Source: Nemertoderma westbladi (taxonomy: Eukaryota > Xenacoelomorpha > Nemertodermatida > Nemertodermatidae). Taken from it: DNA of 36,946 bases. The notes beneath the pieces are model-generated. The model saw nothing but the letters and a program-made list of their open reading frames with translations. It did not search any database and was not told the origin of the DNA. A program made the position numbers and the translations under genes. The stretch covers positions 1-36,946 of the forward strand of contig JAUCBJ010006835.1 in the NCBI GenBank assembly GCA_032718475.1. The letters are read 5' to 3'. Position 1 is the stretch's first letter. Each line of letters starts with the position of its first letter. Positions 1-10,670 of the stretch are shown piece by piece.

Positions 1-270
1 TACCCTCGGGTAGCAGCTATCGAAAGAGGAGCCTTCGGGTCGCCTCCGGCTTCGGCCGACTGTTTGCTTTGCTTGTTCATTAAATAAAAATAAAATATAA
101 ATTGCAAGAAACTTCATTGCACCACCCAGCTTCAGTTCAGGCCATACAATTAATGCACATAGAGTAGTTTGAGAAACCACATTTTACCTTCAACACAATA
201 GGCCTACGGGTGTAAATGTTACGTCACAACCACAACCACAAGTGGCTTGCCCCATTGTCCAATGAAGTAC
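1..270. other. Intergenic, nothing recognised
   Basis: No coding signal or repeat structure was recognised. The first 60 bases are GC-rich, with CCTTCGGGTCGCCTCCGGC and related words; the rest is AT-rich single-copy-looking DNA. Confidence 0.4.
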
Positions 271-280
271 CAAGTATACA

Positions 281-400
281 TTGGTGATTTGGGTCACTTC
301 GTTCTTTCTTGACGTTTTGCTTTCCAGTTTTCCGCAAATGAAAAGCAAAAAGTTTATTATTTGTTTTTGCTTTCTCCTTTTCAGAAATGTCTAAAATTGT
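281..400 (-). repeat. Inverted single copy of the 50-bp GCTTTTTGC repeat
   Basis: On the minus strand this segment reads like the tandem repeat at 1912-2155: words such as AAACTTTTTGCTTTTCAT and GAAAACTGGAAAGCAAAA occur in both. The similarity continues into the outer flank (TTGGTGATTTGGG at 281 against the reverse complement of CCCAAAATCACCACC near 2187). The two regions may be ends of one 1.9-kb element, or two independent insertions in opposite orientation. Confidence 0.6.
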
Positions 401-582
401 AATAATAAGCTACAGTATAGACCTATTCCTATTTCTGTAGGACAGTATGTAGGTCAGATGGACACTGGTTACCGAACGTTACAGCAGTTATTCATTGTAG
501 TAGAGCAATCGCATAGTATCTTTGCTTCAAATTGTATTTTAAAATAATAGTTGTGTTGATGAGTAGGCCTACAGTAGCAATA

Positions 583-588
583 TTTATT
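583..588 (-). terminator. Candidate polyadenylation signal of the peptide gene
   Basis: AATAAA on the minus strand, about 245 bases past the stop codon of the peptide precursor. It is the first canonical hexamer I noticed downstream. Not proven. Confidence 0.3.
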
Positions 589-832
589 GCATTGAACTTT
601 TGATATTGATGTAGAGTAGTAGGGTATATGATTTATGCAAGAACGCCGGCTGCTGTTGTTATGGGGGAACCTCACTTGAAATAAATATACTTTGTGCGCA
701 ATCATTGACGTAACGGCCAAATCTGATTGTCCGACAGCATGTCTATTAAGTACTGACAGGCATACAGACAGAAACGATGACGCCAAATTTGATTAGTTTA
801 ATGGTGATAAAAATAATTCGGTTTCGAATAGT

Positions 833-928
833 TCATACACAATCTCTGTAATGCGAATTTCGATTGCGGATCTCCAATTGACGTATATAGCCCAACTGGA
901 TTGCTCTTTCAAGATGATAAAGCAGCTG
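833..928 (-). other. Proposed exon 2 of the peptide precursor
   Basis: After a minus-strand acceptor (ATACTTAG|CAG), the phase-0 frame reads 31 residues to TGA: QLLYHLERAIQ, then LGYIRQLEIRNRNSHYRDCV. The first half is amphipathic and helical, and there is one Cys near the end, as in peptide-associated tails. The phase matches the exon 1 donor exactly, and the implied intron is 1303 bp (GT..AG). A second AG three bases on (TTAGCAG) would make a NAGNAG acceptor that drops one Gln. No cDNA is available, so this is the best candidate I found rather than a proven exon. Confidence 0.4.
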
Positions 929-2420
929 CTAAGTATTGATGAAATGTATCTTTGAGTTGAAATGTTAATGCAGTAGTATCTTTGATGACCTTTAATCATG
1001 TTAGGTACTGATACTGGTATCGAGATTGTCAACTACAATCGAATTATTCAGTATTCAGCTAATCACGTCGATCTGGCGGGTTATCTGCAGAGTCACTGCC
1101 GCAGTCGTTATTGTCACTGGACTTATTGCAGCTATCAGGTGGGTCCAACTCTTTTTTGTGATTAAACCCCTGATCAATACAATATCGATAACATCATCAG
1201 ATATGTTATAATTGTTACTCGGGGTAACCTTGAACTTTGCTAATAAAATTGGTCGAATTCTACATGAAGGCACACCAATAACATTTAGGTGCATTCATTA
1301 TATCGCCCACCCTTGTTAAAATTTTGTAAGAACAATCGTCAAAGTGATAGGGATATTTAATAGCCTCAAAGCGCAGACTTTCATTACGTGAAGGGAAGGC
1401 CCATCTCTGAATAGCACCACCACAACTTCGCCAGAGATTCTTTCTAAACACGTGTTAAGACACCTGGACCTTTCCCCGTTGGCGATGGGACCAATTTTGT
1501 GATCTTCTGTTCTGACAGCTGAATCTTGAAAGTAAAATTAATGTAGCATTGCTTGTGTGCCCTGGCACGACGTACTCTCATAAGTCGACTAATTCCATTA
1601 ACTAAATCTAGGGATCAGCTCAGCCTCGATTAAATTGGTTATTTCAACATGTGAGGGTGAGGGTGTGTTACCGTCATTATTTTCATTTGTATCCATTAAC
1701 GGTTCTAATCTCCTGTTTATATCTGCATATCAAGTTCTCGTCTAAGACTTGAAAACAGTTGACGGCGTTGAATACTACTATTAGCTCTATCGGTCCATCC
1801 CGTCTTTTAGATATAGACCTAAACAAAAGCTATTGTACTTTCAGAAACCAGGATCCGGCTCAGTATAGGTAGGCCTACTGTAAAACTAAACTAGATTTTC
1901 GTTTAGGCCAACACATTTCTGAAAACGAGAAAGCAAAAACTAATAACTATAGTAAGTAAACTTTTTGCTTTACACGTTTCTAAAAAGGAGAAAGAGAAAA
2001 CTAATAATAAACTTTTTGCTTTTAATATTTCTGAAAAGTGGAAAGCAAAAACCATCAATAAACTTTTTGCTTTTCATATTTCTGAAAAGTGGAAAGCAAA
2101 AACCATCAATAAACTTTTTGCTTTTCATATTTGTAGAAAACTGGAAAGCGAAAACTCATGAACCTTTGTAAAAATAACAAACTGGCCCAAAATCACCACC
2201 ATACAAGTAACTGTTTGGTTATTAATCTTACCTTTGGAGCTCGTGCGTTTGCCATCGCTTTCATTGATGTCGCAAGCCCTGTCTGACGTAGGTTGGCCAT
2301 ATTATTCCGCTTGCCGCCAGGAAACCAATTACTGGCCCCTGTAAACCCATTGGCCCCCTTTGCGATATCGATAGCAGTGACAACCAATATTACCAGAGCA
2401 ACAAGAACTCGGAATTCCAT
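833..2420 (-). CDS. Secreted neuropeptide precursor, GnRH/corazonin/AKH-superfamily-like (two exons)
   Basis: Proposed coding exons on the minus strand are 2420..2232 (63 codons) and 928..833 (31 codons plus TGA), giving 94 residues. The ATG at 2420 has A at -3 and G at +4. Residues 1 to about 22 form a signal peptide: MEFR, a run of V/L/A/I, then AIDIAKG. The core follows at residues 24-38, NGFTGASNWFPGGKR. KR is a dibasic cleavage site and GG supplies an amidation glycine, so the mature peptide would end in WFPG-amide. A basic spacer (39-63) ends exactly at a consensus donor (AAAG|GTAAGA), phase 0. The PGGKR ending is the processing signature of GnRH precursors; the N..F....S..FPGGKR pattern recalls, from memory, echinoderm corazonin. 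The total length is near vertebrate GnRH precursors. Oddities: the N-terminal residue is Asn, not Gln or His, so a pyroglutamate is not expected. Exon 1 is strong; the family call and exon 2 are inference. It could be another amidated peptide family. Confidence 0.55.
1912..2155 (+). repeat. Tandem repeat, ~50-bp unit, about five degenerate copies
   Basis: The unit contains AAACTTTTTGCTTTTCATA, then TTTCTGAAAAGTGGAAAGCAAAA. Copies at about 2003-2155 are the most alike. It lies inside the proposed intron of the peptide gene, about 75 bases from the splice donor. A single inverted relative is at 281-400. The open frame across it (repeating LLIFLKSGKQKPSINF) is a by-product of the period being a multiple of three. 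Confidence 0.75.
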
Positions 2421-2817
2421 TATGTCTCTTTCCTCGGCGATAGGAGTAGCTGTTTGCAATGTAACTCTGTTGGCCTGCCGCCTACAATCTAATAATAAGA
2501 TTACAAATCAACTAACGAACTGATGTTACCAATAAGAATACGGCCCTACGTTACTCGGGAATACAATTAAAACAAGTAATTGGTACAAGCAGATCCTGGA
2601 GTTGTTATGTTTTTCTCACATTGCATTCCACATGCAAATGTCCAGTAATGGGGAGCAAGTGTCACAATAGAAAAAAGAAAAAGGCCTCAAATAGGAAAAT
2701 GTTAACAAATAGAAAGGTTTTGGTTAGAAATATTGTTGTAACCTGCTCCTTTCCCATATCGGCAAAAACTTTTTGTAGCCATTTTTCCAACTTATTCCAT
2801 GTCACTCACTGCAATGA

Positions 2818-2925
2818 CGTTCGCGCGCCTTCGCGCATCACTAGGCTCAGTTACCAGGGTCTATTTTTCACATCTTCTCTTCTCTTATCTATTAAAATTG
2901 AGCGATTCTATCTCAAGCGCACTAC
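2818..2925 (-). repeat. Dispersed repeat X, degenerate minus copy
   Basis: The reverse complement reads TAGAATCGCTCAATTTTAAT, then AACTGAGCCTAGTGATGCGC and GAAGG. It matches the copies at 13665-13775 and 17635-17757, whose core is GCCTCGTGCTGCGCGAAGG. It carries an insertion of TC-rich sequence relative to those. Confidence 0.5.
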
Positions 2926-3263
2926 GATACCAGTACCTGAGATTGATGAGTGTTTGTGTATTATAAATAAGATTGTAGGCGAGCCAATTTCTCAAAAATA
3001 TTAAAACTTATCTTATGCCAATGTGAATGTAATAATGATATTCAAATATTATTAAATTAATTTACCATGTCAATACCGAAATCGTCAACATTACGTACAG
3101 ATCCATTCACAGAAGAAATGTTATTCTCAAGGAGTTACTGCTGCTCAGATTGAATGTTCACTACGAAAGGAGTTTCTCAACCCCATCCAAATTCTGGTCT
3201 GGATGTCTAGGGATGACCGAAATATAGTCCACCAAGATAAGGACGAGAAATGGGGCTAGTGTC

Positions 3264-3362
3264 TCACTGTGTGCTCGGACCCTTGCATGCCTGGCCTTCA
3301 ACAGATGTTCTGCATTCATCTACGGCAATTGGGCAATTACAGCATCCATATTCCCATTCATT
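3264..3362 (-). other. Unassigned Cys-rich open stretch
   Basis: Just outside the fold-back element, the minus frame reads NEWEYGCCNCPIAVDECRTS, then VEGQACKGPSTQ and a stop. It has five cysteines in about 32 residues, which could be the end of a small exon. No splice acceptor is evident and I do not recognise the family, so it may be chance. Confidence 0.12.
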
Positions 3363-4307
3363 GATAGGGTTGGTGCGTGAAAAAAATGTCGGGTTATAAA
3401 CAATTGAATAAGGGGTAACAAGGTGCCCTGAATCGAGTGGCGGGGTGTGTTTTTTTGTAAAAACACGAGGCAACTGTCGAAATGGCAAGTTTAAGTAATC
3501 GCGGGAAGCCAATTTTGAAAATCGGCTGTGATTGGCTGTTACAGATTTGACGACACTACTAAGTCCTATGATTAATTTCTTATTTTGTTTTCTATGGGTA
3601 GTGATTTTAGATCCATTCAAATGCAAATTAAATCTCAATCATCTCACACATGGCTTCTATCAATTGAAAGTGGGGGAGAGTCTTGCGCGTCTTTTGACAC
3701 TACAATTAATTAAATTAATGATGAAGATTGATAAAATGCTGTTCACAATTGCAAACTCGTCAGATAGCCTGACGGGTATGCAAGCCCTATCAGCCTATTA
3801 CAGTATCTGATTATTCCAGATTTACTTCATTAAGTTAGGTTTACCGGTGACCGGTACACATTTTAATATTCAAGTAACACCAATTATTATAATACGAAAG
3901 TACCGGCTGAACGGTATTATTTATAAGTTTAGTGGTATTATAAATCTAATCTGTAGGCCTTACCGTACTCAATACAGCTTGGAATGCAGCATTGCTGCTG
4001 GAAATACTGCCGGAAACAGCATTTTATCAATGTTCCTCATCATTAATTTAATTAATTGTAGTGTTAAAAGACGCGCAAGACTTTGCTTTCAATTCATAAA
4101 AACTATGTTTGAAATGATTGCGATTTAATGTGCATTTGAATGGATAGATTTTGGCTATCCGCGCATACTTAAACCCGTTATTACGACCGTTTCCTCGTGT
4201 TTTTTACAAAAAACACACCCCGCCACTCAATTCAGGGCACCTTGTTACCCCTTATTCAATTGTTTCTAGCCCCACAATTTTCGCGTACCAACCCTATTCT
4301 GCCTCAT
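3363..4307. mobile_element. Fold-back element with ~320-400-bp inverted arms
   Basis: The left arm starts ATAGGGTTGGT at 3363; the right arm ends ACCAACCCTAT at 4307. Long matches between one arm and the reverse complement of the other include the segment around 3400-3475 (GGGGTAACAAGGTGCCCTGA, GTGGCGGGGTGTG) against 4195-4262. They also include 3610-3745 (CTTGCGCGTCTTTT, AACACTACAATTAATTAAAT in consensus form) against about 4015-4135. The loop is about 3770-3990. No transposase-like frame is present. This is a non-autonomous fold-back or MITE-like insertion. CATTG lies near both borders but is not a clean target duplication. Confidence 0.7.
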
Positions 4308-5930
4308 TGTCCAAGTACCGGTAAGAATACCCCACAAAAAAACGCGACAGCTAAAATCGCCCGTAAAGCTTGAAATGCCGTGAATTAAATTTCGTCCCGG
4401 CGTTAAATTTATTATTTAAATAACCCTAACGTTCAGATTAAATTGTATCCTAGTCAATCCTAATGACACTATTACCGCACCTACGTCCCATTGGATCTGC
4501 TTCAGGAACGCCTCATTCAAACTCACCTTGTTGTAAATAACTCTTAAAATAGCTTCCAAATCGAGTATTCCTCGACCGTTATACAAATAAATAACAGGTT
4601 TAATGCAACTAAAGATACCTTTTAAATAGTTTAGTTATTTTCCTCAGAGTTTTATAATGTTTTTCAAACACTGATTGTGTTGGCCCGGTAATTACTTAGT
4701 TAAATATTTTAGCCAATACAATTTTCGTTTAAAGATTTCCGAATACTACTCATAGGATTTGACCAATCAGATCAAGACAAGGCAATATCAACGCCCAGTA
4801 AAAGTTGTTAACACCTGCGGTTTATTAGGTAGAGTATAACATCAATCATAATGAAACATCTTTTCACCCTATTTTGTTATATTCCTCCTTCGGTTTAAGA
4901 TAACCTTAAATGAAGGCCCAACTGATTACTTACTATATGACTAAGTACTCAATTCTTCTGAGTTAACATTTCCTTCTATTAGCTTATAACATGACACCCC
5001 TAAGGAAAACAATTAACCTTATGGCAGGCAGTTCCGACTAACACACGAAATTGAATATTCCCATTACCGTTCAATTCAGTTGAATATGTCATTTTATTTT
5101 CCTTGTACAGGAAACTAAAGCTAACAATGGGCGGATAACAACGGATAATCATTTTCGATGCATTTAAATTCACATTGACTCTCCTTGACACTTAACACAG
5201 ACATGGCTCACGCAGAGATAGTAAACACAGAGTTGAGCTCCACCCGCCACTCCCCTAGTTCCGCCCTTATGCTACAGTTTCATATGGTTCAGCCCCAAAG
5301 TGATATAGTTTTCTTATCGAAAGTAAATTGTAACGTATCTAAAATTTTCGGCCGAAATCATCAATTCTTGGATTTCAATTTTTTTATACATACAGTATAA
5401 AAAATTATGTAAGCGGGAATTTAAAAACGCCGTTGTATTTGTAATTAATTACAGTAGGTTGGTGGGTGGAAAGCAGATTTCCAATTCATGCTCTACTTCC
5501 CTATGAATTGGGTGCTACAGTAGTATATCAGCTACTGCAAAATATCCAGTTACACCGATATTTTTTTTTAAATGATAATAATATATATATATATTAATAC
5601 AGCCGTACCAAATAAATGGCCTTGACCATTGTTAACTTTCACATACTTCAATCAAGCAGTGTAATAGAATTAGTAATAGTAATAGTAATACGGATAGATC
5701 GCGGATATATACTGTATGATAAATAGTTAGGATAATTACAATTTAATTAACAATTTAAAATAACCATAAATACTAATGTACATGTAATGATATTGCAAGG
5801 TTGAGGAAACATTAATAATTATCCACACCACAAATGTGTACAGAACAACACTTACACACTAACTGTACATCCATATAAAATAATTACAGTAGTTAAGTAT
5901 AATAATATAAAATAATTGTAACTTAACTGA
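4308..5930. other. Gene-free AT-rich intergenic DNA
   Basis: No convincing exon, repeat border or RNA gene was seen. An (AT)n tract lies around 5581-5594 and a (TAG/TAA)-rich stretch around 5668-5690. Short open frames here have no recognisable content. Confidence 0.5.
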
Positions 5931-6063
5931 TATATTGACGATTAAATGCACCCTCCTCTGTGAAGTACAGTACATCGTTAATTCGGATGATGTGTTTTAT
6001 TATGGTGGGAGAATGATAAATCATACAGTAGAAATAAATTTAGGAGGTAAACGCTACACTTAC

Positions 6064-6160
6064 ACCCCCCCCCCCCCCCCCCCCCCCATACGCTTACAAA
6101 CCCCCCCCCCCCCCCATACGCTTACACACCCCTACATACGCTTACAAACCTACAGTACTT
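6064..6160 (+). repeat. Poly-C tracts separated by CATACGCTTACAAAC units
   Basis: Two long C runs (about 23 and 15 bases) are separated by the word CATACGCTTACA, which recurs three times. This is a simple-sequence repeat, and the assembled run length is unreliable. Confidence 0.85.
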
Positions 6161-6722
6161 TTAGGAAGGTTAGTAAACAGGCAGGTTCCGTTACAGAGGC
6201 GTATTGAAAGGAACCAAAACAATAAACGAGAGTTACGAATATTGTAGAAAACCCAACATAATTGAGAATCAACAGCTTGAGAATCAACAGTCAAATGTGT
6301 AAGCCTTCCGGCTTACGGTACAGGTATGTGTAGGCATAGGTGTATAGTACCTACTGTAGGTGGGCTCACCAAGGATCCAACACAACACGTGGCATTTCGG
6401 AGCTACACATTTCCTATCGCCGAATCCGGAGCCAACGTAACAAATATCCCTTGGCGAATCTTCTGGGCATTCTCAGGCCGCTTCCCGATGATGGGACATA
6501 CATACTGATACTGTACTGTACTGTGCAGTAGGTATGTATGTAATCCAATACTTCGTCTTGCAAACGGGATTGCGCTGGATAGACTTTTAAAGAATATTTA
6601 ACGCCACCCTACAATACAAAGCAATCAGACTGACCTCTGGGTCCTTCATGGGTTGCGATGGGTCTGGTTCTGCCGACCTATAGGTGTATAATTTTCCGAC
6701 AAAGCGTGAACGGGCGAGGTTA

Positions 6723-6775
6723 AATGCCTCACGCCCGCCGAGGTCATCAAGATTCATAAGATAACTTCTCAATAA
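6723..6775 (+). repeat. Left copy of 53-bp direct repeat flanking a retrotransposon fragment
   Basis: It starts AATGCCTCACGCCCGCCGAG and ends CTTCTCAATAA. The right copy at 7155-7208 differs by one inserted G. The pair brackets the retrotransposon 3' fragment exactly, so it is read as a very long target-site duplication. Confidence 0.8.
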
Positions 6776-7154
6776 TTGTTGTAATTGTCATAAGTCATTG
6801 TGTCAAGTACAATGCACACATCTCCAACCAGACACTATATAACATTGGAGGTGTTTCATTGGTTCCCCCAAGCTTGACACTAGAACAAAATCGCCTCCGC
6901 TTTGCAGGACATTGCTTTCGCCGTGAGGACCAGCCAGTGCATAATCTTGTACTTTGGCAGCCTCATGGAGTGAATAAGCATGGTGGACAGCCCATGACTT
7001 TCTTGAGACGCATCTTAAAGGACACTGGCCTTGAAGATGCGGATGATCTAGCAAATGTCATGGGTGATAAGGAGTTGTGGCGGCGCAATTTTGTTGACAA
7101 GCCGGCACAGCATTCTTAAAAATGCAGCTGCAATGCAGCATGCCGATCCTAGTC
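6776..7154 (+). mobile_element. 5'-truncated non-LTR retrotransposon, 3' end
   Basis: From 6796 to the stop at 7119 one frame encodes the C-terminal end of a LINE polyprotein. It begins HCVKYNAHISNQ and continues RLRFAGHCFRREDQPVHNLV, then LEDADDLANVMGDKELWRRN. The R-x-R-F-AGHC-x-R motif and the closing D-L-x-x-x-M-x-D-x-x-LW are typical of C-termini downstream of the reverse transcriptase in jockey/RTE-like elements. The last 55 bases (7099-7153) are identical to the reverse complement of 30134-30188, which fixes the element's 3' end at ...CCGATCCTAGT, with no poly-A tail. It is flanked by a 53-bp direct repeat. It is a dead fragment; the clade is not assigned. Confidence 0.8.
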
Positions 7155-7208
7155 AATGCCTCACGCCCGCCGAGGTCATCAAGGATTCATAAGATAACTT
7201 CTCAATAA
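7155..7208 (+). repeat. Right copy of the 53-bp direct repeat
   Basis: Partner of 6723-6775, starting at the base after the retrotransposon 3' end. The near identity of the two copies suggests a recent insertion. Confidence 0.8.
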
Positions 7209-8920
7209 GAACATATACTTTTTCCATTTTATACGTTGTAATTTTATTCCACCAAATTAACTTATTTTCGCCTCCGGTTATGTATCTTTATACATAATTA
7301 CTATTTTTGTAATTTATTTTAAAATTTTTTATAGTTTTGTTTACATACTGTAGTTCTTACAGTATAATCAAACCAACATACTTAAAAAATTTCATAATTT
7401 TATTATTAAGACCCACGCCTACGTTATACAGTACCTAATCTCTGTAAATTTATTTCCCGCTTTATTTTCTCTTGAAGTCTACTTACTTTAACCCCCTAAT
7501 AGTAATTATTAGATACCATATATACTGTAGGCCTATTGCCACATTAATATATTCTTTGTTGTGTTTTTCAGCGCAATACATTTTATTGTCACTAACACAC
7601 ACTGTGGACTACTGTATGTTGGTTTATTTGTTTTTATTTGTTGTTTTTTAAACATGAAGTCATATTATTCAGTGGACGGTTATTAATGTTTATTTTCAAT
7701 GTGGGAGACGAAATCTACTGTATGATGTCAGATTAGTAGTTATACGTAGATGGCGGTACAATTACCCAAGGTCGTATGATTTCACCCGATCAATCAAAAT
7801 AGCTTTGTCGTAATACTTCGGTCAAATACAGTATATCAATATTCGAAGGCAGATGACGATAATTTACTTGATTATTATATGAGAATGTTAATTTCTTCCT
7901 TTGATGAATTACATAGTGTACAGTACAGTAAGTGGCCTTGTATAGTGGCGTATTGCATACGGAGACATAAAGAGAAACAAACACGTTCGTGGGGCCTTCG
8001 CGCAGCACGAGAGCCTAATATTAGAAAGTAGATTATACTAATGTCTATTAGATATACGAATACTGTCTTTCCTATAATATATATGAGTGAAGGCGATGCT
8101 ATCAGTTTGTGATAAACTAGTTGTAAAAATAGGGATCCATTTTAGTTTGCCCTTACACACTTTAACTGCCATTTGTAAACCTTCTAACTAGGGCTATTTA
8201 AGTTAAGTATGACATTTTTAGTTTTACAATACTCTTCTCCTTCATTAGCCTTGTTGCGTTCGTTCTGTTTTGTCTTAAAAAAAAATTTTCCTAAACGGAG
8301 ACTAACGACCTTTATAACTATGCAGTCTTGAAACTGTGACTGCTTATGTTAGTAACTGCTGTCAATGGGCGAAATTATGGAAAATATACCAAACCAAATA
8401 TGCAAGGGGAGAGGTAACTTAACGGATAGATGCTAATATAAATTTACATATGTTTTATTCAGTTATTATAATTTGTTTGTGCTATAATTGGTTAGCTTGA
8501 ATTTAAGTATATTACTTTATAGTAGCTTACATACTGTACGTACAGGTGCTGCGAAGCAACACCTTGGCCCTACGATGCTTATTCATTTTGATTATCAGTC
8601 TACTCTTAATGTAGACTGCCACATCTGTTATTTATCATAACTATGAGTTTTAATGAATAAAAGAGATAAACTTAACTTTTTTTAAACTTGCTGATTTATG
8701 GCAGATGAATACTCGTATCCACTGTAAACTCGTTGCGTTCGTTCGTCTTTTACCAAACTTCCGATTCTTTCTAAGCTTTTGCCGGACTACATATACGTAC
8801 CAAGTTTCATCAAGGAATAACTGAGTTATTAGCGATCAAAAATGTACGACGACGACAGACGACGACGACGACAGACAACTCGTTAATGGCACCCATATGC
8901 TAAGGCTGTAAGGGATAGTT
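7209..8920. other. Gene-free intergenic DNA with small repeat relics
   Basis: AT-rich. It holds a minus-strand core of dispersed repeat X at about 7982-8015 (GTTCGTGGGGCCTTCGCGCA) and a (GACGAC)n tract at about 8846-8877. The latter sits at the end of a segment (8700-8880) whose words TACCAAGTTTCATCAAGGAA and ATTAGCGATCAAAAATG look like a repeat tail. No exon was recognised. Confidence 0.5.
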
Positions 8921-9631
8921 CTTTTTACAGAACACAGTAGAACACAGCAGAACACAATAGAATACAGGCGGAACATAGGCGAACACAGCTGTAATTAAAA
9001 TCTACACCAAAAAATAACACACTTGGGAAAGTACCGGACTTAATCATACAACTGTAAGATGTCAATTACATATTTAAATTAAATGGCGGTTTTCCATATC
9101 CTCCAAAATAAATTACCTGATCAGAGTTGCCCGATCAGCTGTTCGGTTAGGCCTGTGCCTGTTACTAGTCCAGCAGTCTGCCTGTCAGTCTGTTCCAGTA
9201 CTGCAGTAGGCCTAGTGCTGTAGAGACATGTACAGACTAACAGACCGTACATTGTACAGGCATGTAGGCTTCCTACAGTCCTACAGTCTAACTGACCGAT
9301 GTGCAATTACCGGGCACAGTGTAGAGTATATTACCAATGTACTGATGTAGGCCTACTCAGCTACCGGTACTGTACTGCTGTAGAACTAACCAAACCAACT
9401 CTCCATGGTTACAGGATAATGAGAAGTAATTTATTTTGGAGGATATGGAAAACCGCCATTTAATTTAAATATGTAATTGACATCTTACAGTTGTATGATT
9501 AAATCCGGTACTTTCCCAAGTGTGTTATTTTTTGGTGTAGATTTTAATTACAGCTGTGTTCGCCTATGTTCCGCCTGTATTCTATTGTGTTCTGCTGTGT
9601 TCTACTGTGTTCTGCTGTGTTCTGTAAAAAG
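8921..9631. mobile_element. Fold-back element with ~200-bp near-perfect arms
   Basis: The arms are 8921-9117 and 9425-9631, reverse complements of one another with few differences, around a 307-base loop. The termini read CTTTTTACAGAACACAG and are built of short AGAACACA(G/A) repeats, a bit longer in the right arm. The inner arm carries AAATGGCGGTTTTCCATATC. The loop is CTG/CAG- and CCTAC-rich. There is no coding capacity, so it is a non-autonomous fold-back element. Confidence 0.8.
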
Positions 9632-10142
9632 ATATATCCTATGCTGAAGGCTTCGTGGCTTGCCTCAGATAGGCCTACATGCACTGTATCATTAATTTTG
9701 TAATTTAATGTAACAAGCCATGATACTGGCACAAGGTACTGTTCATACTCAGATACAATGAAATGCAATGACAGTAAAATATTTTTTTTTATTTAATCAC
9801 TAAACTCTAAAGAAAGTTTAAATGAAAGTATTAAAAGGAGTTCGTTATCAATCCAGAGAATTGGATGCACATTGACTTAAGCTGCGATCGTTCTTAGGGC
9901 ACTTGAGGAGGTGGTAGGTGGACGCATGGTCTCCACAGCTTGCAGCGACAATCGGTAGAGTTTACGTGAAAACTTTTAGTACTGCATATATGGTGGTGAA
10001 AACCATGGGCCGAGTACCTAGTGCTAGTGACCAGTGACGTATTTTAGAATTTGCGGATGTCCAGTCTCTGTTCATCAGTGCTGGCGTTTTCCCGACTGCC
10101 CGAACTCGTGGTCGATTTCTGTTATTTTTGAGTATAGTAAAA
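9632..10142. other. Gene-free spacer
   Basis: No gene, inverted repeat or tandem repeat was recognised between the fold-back element and the reverse-transcriptase relic. Confidence 0.4.
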
Positions 10143-10670
10143 GAGATTCATCTTGTACCGTACCACTCGAGATATGGAACGACCATTTCTCCAACATATA
10201 CAACCGGGAGGTGGACAAAGATCTTGTCGACAAAAACATACTAAATCTACCAACTCCAGTTCTGCAGTTGTAGATGATCTCGACGCCTGCAACAGAGAAT
10301 TTACAACAGCGGAGGTTGCTGAAGAAATTCAAAGGAGGCCGAATAAGAATTCGGGAGGTCCAGATAATGTTACTTATGAAACGTTAAAATCTGCGGTCTC
10401 CCTAACAATTCATCTTTGGGTCGTATTTATTTAACCTCGGCCTGGTAACGGGTAACATTGTATCCACCTGTAAGACCAGCATTCATACTGTAGTTAAGGT
10501 CCGCTATAAAGGTAAAGGTTCTAGGGAGGATCCAGATGCTTGCTGAGGCATCGCCCTGCTAAGCAATCCATATAAAATACTCACAGCCCGTAGACTGCGC
10601 GAGTTTCTTAATAAAGTAATCCCAGAAGAACAGTATCATTAATTTTATGGGAATAAAACCTACGCCTACT
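10143..10670 (+). pseudogene. Decayed non-LTR reverse transcriptase
   Basis: Frame 2 reads VPLEIWNDHFSNIYNREVD, the pre-RT segment. After a frameshift, frame 1 reads REFTTAEVAEEIQRRPNKNS, then GGPDNVTYETLK, corresponding to the conserved (K/N)-x-(S/A)-GPD-x-(I/V) block of LINE reverse transcriptases. Near 10500 comes YKGKGSREDPDAC-stop-GIALLSNPYKILTARRL, the YKGKG..PxxYRGIxLL..xYKI block, with an in-frame TGA. Another stop (TAA) interrupts EEQYH-x-FYGNKT. This is an inactive 5' portion of the RT domain, possibly the same family as the fragments elsewhere here. Confidence 0.75.

Noticed and set aside
1260-1451. Alternative exon 2 of the peptide gene with a Cys-containing frame
   Set aside because: After the acceptor TGTTTAG the phase-0 frame stops after 19 codons and looks less peptide-like than the 928-833 exon; the longer frame there is in the wrong phase.
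6320-6530. Overlapping 60-63-codon frames
   Set aside because: No domain, no splice context, and competing frames are equally open.
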